DNA of 64,000 nt from Epithemia pelagica (taxonomy: Eukaryota > Bacillariophyta > Bacillariophyceae > Surirellales > Surirellaceae), in the NCBI GenBank assembly GCA_946965045.2, contig OX337238.1, positions 1,426,001 to 1,490,000 of the forward strand, read 5' to 3'. How positions within the stretch are numbered: the first letter of the stretch is position 1; every line of letters begins with the position of its first letter. The notes beneath the pieces are model-generated. The model did no database searches, was not told where the DNA came from, and saw only the letters and a list, made by a program, of their open reading frames with translations. The position numbers and the translations under genes are program-made. Of this stretch, positions 35,443 to 46,993 are shown piece by piece.

Positions 35443-36279
35443 CAACTGATTTGGAGGATGCCATTGTCGTACCAAAACTACATTTGGTGTGGAGACGTGT
35501 AGTGCGCGCAAGCCGATGGAGCTCACGCAGAAGCGTAGTTGGACATGCCTCTGTTGTATTCGACCGAGGGCAGTTCCGCTACCGTGGTGCATGTCTCTCT
35601 CGTTTGCCCTTGCACGGGCATAGAGGTGGACGGCGATACATGGTTTTCACGGTTTGTGGAGGACACACAATGTGAAGAGTCGAATACGATTTCACTCTTG
35701 TGGGGAAAATTCCCTTGAGCAGAGTGGTCCTTCTACTACAGTAGAGCAAGTCGAGAAGTGTTGGGAACAAAGCGTACCCTTTCACCACGAGACTCGGGTC
35801 ATAGGTTATCAAGGTAGGTAGTTGATTCCTAGTTGAGAGCCAACAATTTTCCACCTCCCAATTGGTCGAGCAAATCCACAGATCCTCGATTGAATATAAA
35901 ATGTCCTTTCCAAAGACCGAATCTGGTATCATGTGTCGCTCACAGTTTCAGTACACAGCAAATAGGGAGTACACAGCAACCTGGAATGCTACCTCTCTTC
36001 CTCTTTCGTTTTGCCACGCAGTCTCGTCGTGTATCGCCTACAGCGAAAGATACTTCTTGGGGCTTGTCATGTAGTCTATGTGCGATTGACTCACCTGCAC
36101 CATCGTACGCATGACAGGCACACCTTGCTCTTCCACGCGTTGCTGTCTATTAGATTGTACAGACTCTCTCGTGCTGCCATTTCTTGTCGACGTTGTAAAG
36201 CGCCGTGACCATGCCCACGACATTGAAAGACCAAGCATGGCAGTCGGGCCTTGTCCTGTTGAACGAGACACCAGAGTGA

Positions 36280-37430
36280 AATCTAAATGACTGGACTCCT
36301 CTTGTGGGTGGATGGCGTTTGCGTCATGCTTCTGTCGTACATGATCATCCTGATCAGGACATGAACAACCACAACAACAACAACAAGAGACAAACGGTCG
36401 TCGTGTTGGGAGGAATCGACGAAGGATATTATAGTACCAATTCCGTTCTGGTCCTAAATTTATCAGAATTGGACAAACAGTGGCGAGAAGGGCCACCAAT
36501 AAACAAGGCACGTTGTGGACACGCCGCTGTTGTGTGCAACGGAGGCGTCTACGTGATAGGAGGATACCATGACAATGAAGACAATGACGCAACTGCTACT
36601 TTAGGTTTCATGGAAAGAATTGATGCCAACGATATGCTGCAATCATTTTCGACAACAAGAAGCACATATGAGAGCCATTGAACGACATTAAATTGCCGAT
36701 TATCAACGGAACGACAAGGATGTTGTGCTGTTGTGGTTCACAATCGATATATTGTGGTAATGGGTGGAAGGAACAGCGGGCAACACTTATGGTCGGTGGA
36801 TATAATTGATGCCAGTACTCACACTGTCGCTGCAGCGCCATGCATGAACGTTACTCGATAAAATTTTGCCAGTGCGGTCATTGGTCACTGTATCTTAGTC
36901 GCTGGAGGCCAAAACGATGAGGGAAGACATGATTCCGTGGAGTATTTGGACTTCGCGGAGGAGAGGAAAGACGACACTTTGACTACAGTCATTTCCTTCT
37001 CGTCAACATGGATGACTCATTGCTCTCCATTGCACAAGGGTGTTGTGGAATGGTTGCCGTGGGATCTTGTCTGGTTGTGGCGGGAGTAGAATCTCGAAGG
37101 GTGCAAGTCTTGGATACGCACCGCAACCGCATGTGGAATCTCCCGCGATTAAGAAATGATGCTCTAAGCCGTGGTATGGTGGCTGCTGTTGATCGAATTG
37201 CCGTGATTGGTGGATGGGGCTATCCGTCCTGTGGGACATTACCACTTATGGATAGGAATTCGTGGTGTTTTCGTCAACTCTGTCAGCAGCAACCCAGCGG
37301 ATGGTATCATTTTCGGGAAGGAATGGATACCCAACATGGTGATATTTTACCCTTGTCCAAATCGACCTCAGCTCGTAAACGCGCAAGGCCCAATACGCTC
37401 CGTGGTGATGAAGGGAAGGATGAAGCCTAG
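36280..37430 (+). pseudogene. Kelch-repeat pseudogene (copy 5)
   Basis: Besides the two common breaks, a C to A change makes a third interruption, TAA at 36859-36861, replacing a Ser codon between the third and fourth kelch doublets. This fits decay without selection on this frame. Confidence 0.78.
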
Positions 37431-38149
37431 ACGTTTTGTTTAAGTCGTTGACTTGTTTTCAATGTTCGATTGCAATCGTAGAACCTAGTAAGTGGCTACT
37501 CAAAAGAAGAAAGAACACGTTGCAAGATAGAATGTATTTGTTTGTTATCAAAGGCGTGGAAGGAATGACCCAGCTTTGTGTGTCTACAAGTGGTACTGCG
37601 CTTTGGTGGCCTTACCTGTGGTGACCTGACAGTTGTGGGACAGAGCCACCACCGTGGTGGTGCGGGTCGTGAGACAAGAATCGGGGGCGTTGTGGTGGCA
37701 CTTTGCAGGACAAAGTCATTGTCCAAACACAGAGTCATTGTCCATGGATCGGTAGACGCCAGAATCCGACAGTGGTGGTGAATTCCAGAAAGGAAGAGTT
37801 TTGTATAAATGTCGTAGTCAAGGACAATCCGCCATTTTGTGTCCATTACGATTTTGCAGGAGTGCCGAGTTCTATTCTTGTTCGTGACAGGGCAGTTCCA
37901 TACCTGTTTCTAGACATGGTGGTTGCTAGGATTGTCATGGGGGTTCCGTCCTGTCGTTTCTTGGTGGCATGTGATGCTGCTGCTACGACACAAGTTTTGC
38001 TGTTGACCACGACCAATCATCTGTCATACCACCCAAACAATATATACTGGAAGACGGTGGAGGAAGACACTCCGCAGTGGTCGGTAGCGGTAGTATTGGT
38101 GGACTTTGTGTCTACTGGGTTAAGTCAGAACTTCTTTCCGCCACATATG

Positions 38150-38459
38150 GGTGGGGCGACGCCAATGCGGAACCGGGGGAATATTGTGGTGGGGGATAGG
38201 TGGTCCCGGTCGCTTTGGCAAAGCAGTCCCATTTCGCATCATCCTTCACAATGGCATTCCAGTCCAAGCGGGGAAAGGATTTGGTCATGTACTCTTTGAT
38301 TTCCGGTCCCGTGGTGAGGGACCAGATTTTGTGATTGGGTCGCGTAATGATATTGGCCGGTCGAATCAAAGTGGGATCCTTGACGTGCAAGAGTCCCAAA
38401 CTCAACCCTTGGTCGCCGGTATTGACGGATCGAAATCGAATGACAGAGGTCATAAGTAT
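38150..38459 (-). pseudogene. FAD monooxygenase gene fragment (copy 5)
   Basis: Same fragment and junctions as at 5342-5651. Confidence 0.85.
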
Positions 38460-38792
38460 TAATCGAGCATTATACGTTATATGCATGGAATACTGAATTC
38501 TGTGACGCCGCAGAGTGTGTTGGCGCAAGTAGCAAAGGTTTTTCTTTCAATTACGAGTATCATACAAGATAACGAATTGAAGATGCCTTCTTCAAGAATG
38601 CTGCACTGCGGAATGGTACTCCTAGATATAAAACTAATAGTAGCAACAGAACCCAATCCAACTACTCTAGTGGCACTATTGCATCTAGCATATCCCCCCT
38701 TGCCAATACATGTTCCGAGTCGACGGGTCGATTTCCCCCGTTTCCGTCAGGATGGGTTTGTTGGGTTCTACCCATCAAAGATTTTTCAAGAA

Positions 38793-41162
38793 TCATGCAT
38801 TGTTGAGAATTGAACCGGCCGTCTTCAAAAATTTTGCACTGCGCTCATTCCGGACGGTCAAGTTCAAGGCTCTCAACGATTTCATGGTTTGCTCGCGACG
38901 ATCTAAAAAGCACGTAGTATCAGGGTTTCGCTCATAGAACCCTTGCCAAGGAATCGGCACACCTGTGCTCAAGGCACAAATGGTAAACAGCAATGATGCG
39001 GTATCGTGTTTCGGCATGGGACGCCAAGCCGTCCTGTTCCGCTTTTGGTGCACTTCTCGATGGGCAAATGCAAGGCTGCCTCGAAAACCCATGGCTTTTT
39101 CACCAACCCCATAAACTGAGCAACCCCAGTCAATGAGGACAAACTTTTTACATTTTTTGTCAAAAATGATGTTTCGAGCACAGACATCCAAATGGAAGAC
39201 ATTCCGTCCATGCGCAAAGTCCAAAGCAGACTGGATATCTGTGTATAGGCACTGCAGTTGCTCCTTATCAAGCTTGCCGTTCACGAGGGATCCTTTTGGT
39301 GAGAACGTGAAGGCAGGGACGTTGATCGTAGTTCCTCGAATCGTGTAGCAGATGCTTCCGAAGTCTTTAAGCACTGGAATCGACGGTCGATCGGAGTCAG
39401 GTTTTTCGTTAAGAGCCCTCAGAGCTCTCAGCTCCCTTTCGATGTATTGAACCTCCCCCACGACGGAAGATTTCACTACGAAGTTCTCATTTTTTGTTCC
39501 TCTGTTTTCCACCTCCTTTCCTTGGTACACAATCCCATGCGTTCCGTATCCAATGACATCATGAAGTTCTAGCGGCTGTACCTGTGCAACATGTGTAGAT
39601 TGATTGTGCACATGGTAGGTGGCATTTGCTGCCGAGTCTCCACCGAAGAACTGCAACCCAAGAACTTTGTCGTCTGAACAAACCAGTCTGAACAGCTCCT
39701 GCATCCCGACCGGCACAGACGTATTGTTGGCAGGAAAAGGACAAGAGGCATTTCTCGTTAGATATTTTTGGTCGCCTTCTTTTGTGACAAACTTCTTCAA
39801 GGCAACTTCCGAAACCAAGGGGAGAATTCCAGATCGCTCGACATCCAGGGACACGTCGCCGGTGTCCATTCCTGACAAGGTCATTGTTATCACCTCCAAA
39901 TAAACCGGAGTGATAGCCAGAGCAATGGACTTGAGATTAATACCCACTCCACCAAGATTGAAGGCAACAAGAGTCCGCTTCGCCAGATGACCTACGCATT
40001 GATGAATGGCCTCCTTATGTGTGTCTTGGGGTTTTTTCGTCCCGCGTCTAACGTTTTTGGCTTCCACAAGTAATGACATTTCATGAGCAAGAAGATAAGG
40101 ATTGAAAGCCATGAGCTGATTGACTTCATAGTCCACAAATCGCTTGGTACCATAACTACCCGTTTTTGGAATATAGCGCTCCTTTCGCACATCGGATCGA
40201 ACCGCCGGCTCCAATGTGTATTTGACACGCTCCTGTTGCCATGCCGGCACCGCTGCTGCTGGCACCGCGACATCCTGCTCGATTCCGTCTTCCTCGTCCG
40301 CCGTATTCTCGGCAGTGCCGATGAGTGACAAGGCTCGAAACAGACACGCTAGGATAGGCTGTACCGCATTCTTCTCCGCTGATGAGTAGGATGGAAACGT
40401 GCATTTGCATTTCTTGTCTGCCGCCTGAGTGTTCCATCCGAGAATGTGGCTGACAGTCCTGCTGATTTGTGCGCTTGTTGGGTTCTCGTTGATATTTGAC
40501 TGTTTCATGGTGTCATTCCAAAAGGAGGCAAACTTAAGCAAATTTGCAGGTTGCGTGTCTTGTTTCGGAGGGGCTTTAACAGCGGCGAGATGTTTTTCGG
40601 CCATCTGTTGTTTACTGCCAGGGCTGTTGATGTGAACACCCCTCATCATGTACTCAAAATGCTCTTTGGTGCAGTCATCCTCGGTTGCAATGACGGCTGA
40701 GTTTATCTCTGTTTTGTTTGCAAAATCAGCCATGGTCTTGAGGTCGTCGCTCACTCCTGAGAACTTCTTCATGGTCGTTTCTAGTGGCTCGGCAACGTCG
40801 TTAAACAGAAAAAGATGTAAAGCCCAATAATCAGGGTAACCATCATCACTTGAAAAACTTTGCAACTTTTGGATATGCAAATTGGGGAACCGAGCTTTTA
40901 GACTGTTTAGATTTCTCCCCGAGAGGAACTCCTCGAGACTTGTTCTTTGTCCTTCGTCCACCTCGTTTCGTCCAGATGCAAGTCCAGAAACCACGCGAAG
41001 GTGAAGGCGGACTTCCGCATATATGTTTTGTATTTCAGTGATTGTTGTTTCTTTTGCATGGAAGGTACGCAAGTGGCGTGTCACAGAATCCATGTCCGAG
41101 TATTCTTCGCGATCCCCGAGATGATCTTTCTTGCGCTTTCTGGTACGACGGAAACTTGCCAT
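38793..41162 (-). CDS. Nuclease-kinase fusion protein (copy 5)
   Basis: Full 789-codon frame with S59, L80 and N286. The penultimate residue is Asn (N788) instead of Thr, a change shared only with copy 6. Confidence 0.8.
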   Translation of the reverse strand: MASFRRTRKRKKDHLGDREEYSDMDSVTRHLRTFHAKETTITEIQNIYAEVRLHLRVVSGLASGRNEVDEGQRTSLEEFLSGRNLNSLKARFPNLHIQKLQSFSSDDGYPDYWALHLFLFNDVAEPLETTMKKFSGVSDDLKTMADFANKTEINSAVIATEDDCTKEHFEYMMRGVHINSPGSKQQMAEKHLAAVKAPPKQDTQPANLLKFASFWNDTMKQSNINENPTSAQISRTVSHILGWNTQAADKKCKCTFPSYSSAEKNAVQPILACLFRALSLIGTAENTADEEDGIEQDVAVPAAAVPAWQQERVKYTLEPAVRSDVRKERYIPKTGSYGTKRFVDYEVNQLMAFNPYLLAHEMSLLVEAKNVRRGTKKPQDTHKEAIHQCVGHLAKRTLVAFNLGGVGINLKSIALAITPVYLEVITMTLSGMDTGDVSLDVERSGILPLVSEVALKKFVTKEGDQKYLTRNASCPFPANNTSVPVGMQELFRLVCSDDKVLGLQFFGGDSAANATYHVHNQSTHVAQVQPLELHDVIGYGTHGIVYQGKEVENRGTKNENFVVKSSVVGEVQYIERELRALRALNEKPDSDRPSIPVLKDFGSICYTIRGTTINVPAFTFSPKGSLVNGKLDKEQLQCLYTDIQSALDFAHGRNVFHLDVCARNIIFDKKCKKFVLIDWGCSVYGVGEKAMGFRGSLAFAHREVHQKRNRTAWRPMPKHDTASLLFTICALSTGVPIPWQGFYERNPDTTCFLDRREQTMKSLRALNLTVRNERSAKFLKTAGSILNNA

Positions 41163-41220
41163 TGTTGCTCTCGTGTCCTGACCAATCTGCTGTGTCGTTT
41201 ATGACAACCCAACGCCACCA

Positions 41221-41263
41221 CCCAACCCCCCCAACTAGTCCACCCCCAACTCCTCCACCCCCC
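41221..41263 (-). promoter_or_regulatory. G-run tract upstream of nuclease-kinase copy 5
   Basis: The G-runs are unchanged. The adjacent T-rich stretch has a private substitution near 41265 (AAATAAA to AAAGAAA on the plus strand), a possible change in an upstream TATA-like element of the gene starting at 41162. Confidence 0.45.
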
Positions 41264-42189
41264 AAAGAAATCTTGGTGTCTTCTCCGTTGCGCTCGTCGT
41301 TCGCCGTCGTTCGTGGGTAGAGGTACCCCCTAGCATAAGGGGGTCTCCAGGTTAATCGTACTCAGATTACACCCATACCCATTCACGAGCAGGACTCACG
41401 CCTCTGCTAGGGGTAATGGCATGGCCGGCGTGGTGGTTGACACGCGTCGTCGTGATGATATGGAGTGTGTGGGCAGGTGCGTGCACCCGGGATTCCCTGA
41501 TACGACTCCAATTCAGGAATACAACGTCACCCAGACCCGGGTTTTTCTTTCATGTTCGACGAGAAATTCTATCGGAGCTCTAGCTAACCTTACGCCTCAT
41601 CCCAGCTCTAGAGCAATATCCTCCGAAACTCTATCTGGCACTCTCTATTCTACCTCCATACTTACCCCCAAGCGGAAGGGCGAGCGAGAATTCAGTGCGC
41701 ATTCTCATACTCACCCCCAAGGCGCGATCCGCAAAATCGGCGATTTTCGCCGTCTTTGACAAAAAATCACAACAACAACAACGCAATCACTACGATACGG
41801 ATCTTGTTGCGGTTGTTACAACACCCATGGGCCCTCCCCATCCGACCCGAGTTGTTCGCCCTGTCCATAGCAACCCAAGGGACCATCCTGGCGTGGAAAC
41901 CGACCACTCCGACCTGCTGATTCCAGTTACATCTCAGTACCAAGACACTGCAATGGGAAGCAACAACAACCCGAATGAAAACCATCCATCCAACACCCTC
42001 CCAATCCCACCCGTGTTGTTGATACTATCTCTACCCACCTCATGGACCGTCCTGGCCTGGAAACCAACCCGTCAGCGCTACACGAGGCCATCAACTCCGC
42101 TTTCCGTTGTTAGGATTCTCACCAAAAACTAGGTGGCAAAACCTAAGGTACAACTCTCATCAAATGATGCTAGTATTTTATGGCATCCG

Positions 42190-42486
42190 TGTTAGAATTC
42201 TCACCGTCTATGGTGGTTAGATTCTACATCTCATCGATTCCCCATGTCACATAGCCTCATGCTATCGCATCATGCCATCTAGCTTCGAGCTATGTTCCCT
42301 AGCTTCGCGCTATATCGACCTATATTTCTTCGCAAATCATGAAAAGTAAGAATAGATTGACGAACTCACTCTCAAGACTAAACTGGGTCGTGCGGTATTA
42401 CAACGGACGTAAATTTGGCCGTTGCTCGGACATTATACTAACGCCCTAAGCGTACGCGCCCGAAATCATCGAGCGCGCCCAAGCGA
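42190..42486. mobile_element. X1 insertion (copy 6)
   Basis: Same element and CATCCG flanks as at 1180-1476. This is the copy closest to the array end, and the next unit lacks it. Confidence 0.7.
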
Positions 42487-42878
42487 CATCCGATGGCCTT
42501 GATACTACTCCCAGCTAAAAGCTAAAGGTATAAGGTGGAATTCGAACTTCGAACCCCAGGAACGTACGTCATTCCCTTCCTCCAAGTCTAGGCACTGTGG
42601 TCAACGAGTTTTGTGTTGTGAGAATGATTCACCTGTGGTGAGAAACCTAACAACAACGACTGTGCGAGTTCCTGGAATGGTATCATGACCAACGCGCATG
42701 TCAAACGCTGAACCGAAAACGCCACCACGTAGAAGGTCTAACGCAGTGGGATACTTGGTTGGTCATGAGAACTACCAGCACACGTCTCGATGGCATGTCA
42801 TGGAGCGATTCATCGTCCAGTTACGTTCATCGATGGTCCTCTCCGGGGAGAAACCATTGCTGCGCAAGGGTACCAACT

Positions 42879-43644
42879 TAGTAGAATTCCGTCAGTACAC
42901 GCTCTAGAAGAGCCACAATCGATTACCAACTGATACCAAGGTTCTCCACGGGTCAGAGAACAAAGGAAACCCAAGGGTTCTATCGTAGGGATAGTCAGGA
43001 CACTGAAGACTTGATGATATGGTAATGTTAATGATTGTGAGCTTACTACTAGGTTTGGTGTGTGAGGTTTCCATTCTTGTTGTCGATCGTGTGAAATAGG
43101 TTCTTGGCGGTGATAGGACTGGAATGGTTGGAGTTGATGTATGTGAGGTATATAACATGTATATGTGCTTGTATATCATATACAGCCTCAACGATTCTTG
43201 GCTAAAGTTGGTATATGTAGTTTTGTTGGCGCGTCCTTGTTCGCAATCTTGAAATAGTGGGAACGATGATATGGTCCCGTGTGATCGTGATTCGTGCCTT
43301 GTGTACTTAGACCGTTGGGTCGGATACATGATCGCCACGCTCTGATAGTTCTTGCGCGCATCTTGACGAATTTGGGCGCGCACGCTTAGGGCATAGGTCA
43401 GGCTCGGATGTTCAACCGATGATCATCCGTTGATGGGATATCAAGACCAAAGTTGATTCTTGATAGCACGTTTGTCAATCTGTTCTCACTTTTTGGTATA
43501 TGCGACCGAAATATAGGTTGAGCTAGCGCAAAGCTAGGTATGTAGTGTGGATGTAGGTGATGTAGGTGATGTTTGAAGCCACGGGACTCGACTAACCGAT
43601 GAGGTGCCGAACCTAACCGATGATTTTCGGTGAGAGTTCTACTA
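42879..43644. mobile_element. X2 insertion (copy 6)
   Basis: Same element and CAACT flanks as at 1869-2634, with a few private substitutions (for example near 43010, 43271 and 43294). Confidence 0.75.
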
Positions 43645-44480
43645 CAACTGATTTGGAGGATGCCATTGTCGTACCAAAACTACATTTGGTGTGGAGACGT
43701 GTAGTGCGCGCAAGCCGATGGAGCTCACGCAGAAGCGTAGTTGGACATGCCTCTGTTGTATTCGACCGAGGGCAGTTCCGCTACCGTGGTGCATGTCTCT
43801 CTCGTTTGCCCTTGCACGGGCATAGAGGTGGACGGCGATACATGGTTTTCACGGTTTGTGGAGGACACACAATGTGAAGAGTCGAATACGATTTCACTCT
43901 TGTGGGGAAATTCCCTTGAGCAGAGTGGTCCTTCTACTACAGTAGAGCGAGTCAAGAAGTGTTGGGAACAAAGCGTACCCTTTCACCACGAGACTCGGGT
44001 CATAGGTTATCAAGGTAGGTAGTTGATTCCTAGTTGAGAGCCAACAATTTTCCACCTCCCAATTGGTCGAGCAAATCCACAGATCCTCGATTGAATATAA
44101 AATGTCCTTTCCAAAGACCGAATCTGGTATCATGTGTCGCTCACAGTTTCAGTACACAGCAAATAGGGAGTACACAGCAACCTGGAATGCTACCTCTCTT
44201 CCTCTTTCGTTTTGCCACGCAGTCTCGTCGTGTATCGCCTACAGCGAAAGATACTTCTTGGGGCTTGTCATGTAGTCTATGTGCGATTGACTCACCTGCA
44301 CCATCGTACGCATGACAGGCACACCTTGCTCTTCCACGCGTTGCTGTCTATTAGATTGTACAGACTCTCTCGTGCTGCCATTTCTTGTCGACGTTGTAAA
44401 GCGCCGTGACCATGCCCACGACATTGAAAGACCAAGCATGGCAGTCGGGCCTTGTCCTGTTGAACGAGACACCAGAGTGA

Positions 44481-45631
44481 AATCTAAATGACTGGACTCC
44501 TCTTGTGGGTGGATGGCGTTTGCGTCATGCTTCTGTCGTACATGATCATCCTGATCAGGACATGAACAACCACAACAACAACAACAAGAGACAAACGGTC
44601 GTCGTGTTGGGAGGAATCGACGAAGGATATTATAGTACCAATTCCGTTCTGGTCCTAAATTTATCAGAATTGGACAAACAGTGGCGAGAAGGGCCACCAA
44701 TAAACAAGGCACGTTGTGGACACGCCGCTGTTGTGTGCAACGGAGGCGTCTACGTGATAGGAGGATACCATGACAATGAAGACAATGACGCAACTGCTAC
44801 TTTAGGTTTCATGGAAAGAATTGATGCCAACGATATGCTGCAATCATTTTCGACAACAAGAAGCACATATGAGAGCCATTGAACGACATTAAATTGCCGA
44901 TTATCAACGGAACGACAAGGATGTTGTGCTGTTGTGGTTCACAATCGATATATTGTGGTAATGGGTGGAAGGAACAGCGGGCAACACTTATGGTCGGTGG
45001 ATATAATTGATGCCAGTACTCACACTGTCGCTGCAGCGCCATGCATGAACGTTACTCGATCAAATTTTGCCAGTGCGGTCATTGGTCACTGTATCTTAGT
45101 CGCTGGAGGCCAAAACGATGAGGGAAGACATGATTCCGTGGAGTATTTGGACTTTGCGGAGGAGAGGAAAGACGACTTTTTGACTACAGTCATTTCCTTC
45201 TCGTCAACATGGATGACTCATTGCTCTCCATTGCACAAGGGTGTTGTGGAATGGTTGCCGTGGGATCTTGTCTGGTTGTGGCGGGAGTAGAATCTCGAAG
45301 GGTGCAAGTCTTGGATACGCACCGCAACCGCATGTGGAATCTCCCGCGATTAAGAAATGATGCTCTAAGCCGTGGTATGGTGGCTGCTGTTGATCGAATT
45401 GCCGTGATTGGTGGATGGGGCTATCCGTCCTGTGGGACATTACCACTTATGGATAGGAATTCGTTGTGTTTTCGTCAACTCTGTCAGCAGCAACCCAGCG
45501 GATAGTATCATTTTCGGGAAGGAATGGATACCCAACATGGTGATATTTTACCCTTGTCCAAATCGACCTCAGCTCGTAAACGCGCAAGGCCCAATACGCT
45601 CCGTGGTGATGAAGGGAAGGATGAAGCCTAG
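44481..45631 (+). pseudogene. Kelch-repeat pseudogene (copy 6)
   Basis: Besides the two common breaks, a G to A change turns a Trp codon into TAG at 45503-45505 near the end. A Thr to Phe change lies near 45178 and another substitution near 45466. It is the most damaged copy. Confidence 0.78.
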
Positions 45632-46350
45632 ACGTTTTGTTTAAGTCGTTGACTTGTTTTCAATGTTCGATTGCAATCGTAGAACCTAGTAAGTGGCTAC
45701 TCAAAAGAAGAAAGAACACGTTGCAAGATAGAATGTATTTGTTTGTTATCAAAGGCGTGGAAGGAATGACCCAGCTTTGTGTGTCTACAAGTGGTACTGC
45801 GCTTTGGTGGCCTTACCTGTGGTGACCTGACAGTTGTGGGACAGAGCCACCACCGTGGTGGTGCGGGTCGTGAGACAAGAATCGGGGGCGTTGTGGTGGC
45901 ACTTTGCAGGACAAAGTCATTGTCCAAACACAGAGTCATTGTCCATGGATCGGTAGACGCCAGAATCCGACAGTGGTGGTGAATTCCAGAAAGGAAGAGT
46001 TTTGTATAAATGTCGTAGTCAAGGACAATCCGCCATTTTGTGTCCATTACGATTTTGCAGGAGTGCCGAGTTCTATTCTTGTTCGTGACAGGGCAGTTCC
46101 ATACCTGTTTCTAGACATGGTGGTTGCTAGGATTGTCATGGGGGTTCCGTCCTGTCGTTTCTTGGTGGCATGTGATGCTGCTGCTACGACACAAGTTTTG
46201 CTGTTGACCACGACCAATCATCTGTCATACCACCCAAACAATATATACTGGAAGACGGTGGAGGAAGACACTCCGCAGTGGTCGGTAGCGGTAGTATTGG
46301 TGGACTTTGTGTCTACTGGGTTAAGTCAGAACTTCTTTCCGCCACATATG

Positions 46351-46660
46351 GGTGGGGCGACGCCAATGCGGAACCGGGGGAATATTGTGGTGGGGGATAG
46401 GTGGTCCCGGTCGCTTTGGCAAAGCAGTCCCATTTCGCATCATCCTTCACAATGGCATTCCAGTCCAAGCGGGGAAAGGATTTGGTCATGTACTCTTTGA
46501 TTTCCGGTCCCGTGGTGAGGGACCAGATTTTGTGATTGGGTCGCGTAATGATATTGGCCGGTCGAATCAAAGTGGGATCCTTGACGTGCAAGAGTCCCAA
46601 ACTCAACCCTTGGTCGCCGGTATTGACGGATCGAAATCGAATGACAGAGGTCATAAGTAT
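46351..46660 (-). pseudogene. FAD monooxygenase gene fragment (copy 6)
   Basis: Same fragment and junctions as at 5342-5651. Confidence 0.85.
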
Positions 46661-46993
46661 TAATCGAGCATTATACGTTATATGCATGGAATACTGAATT
46701 CTGTGACGCCGCAGAGTGTGTTGGCGCAAGTAGCAAAGGTTTTTCTTTCAATTACGAGTATCATACAAGATAACGAATTGAAGATGCCTTCTTCAAGAAT
46801 GCTGCACTGCGGAATGGTACTCCTAGATATAAAACTAATAGTAGCAACAGAACCCAATCCAACTACTCTAGTGGCACTATTGCATCTAGCATATCCCCCC
46901 TTGCCAATACATGTTCCGAGTCGACGGGTCGATTTCCCCCGTTTCCGTCAGGATGGGTTTGTTGGGTTCTACCCATCAAAGATTTTTCAAGAA

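Larger units (their letters stand above)
32809..41010. repeat. Tandem unit copy 5 (8202 bp)
   Basis: Fifth unit. It reverts to the copy 1/2 bases at unit positions 3660 and 4864. It has a private TAA stop at 36859-36861 in the kelch frame and shares N788 of the nuclease-kinase protein with copy 6. Confidence 0.97.
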
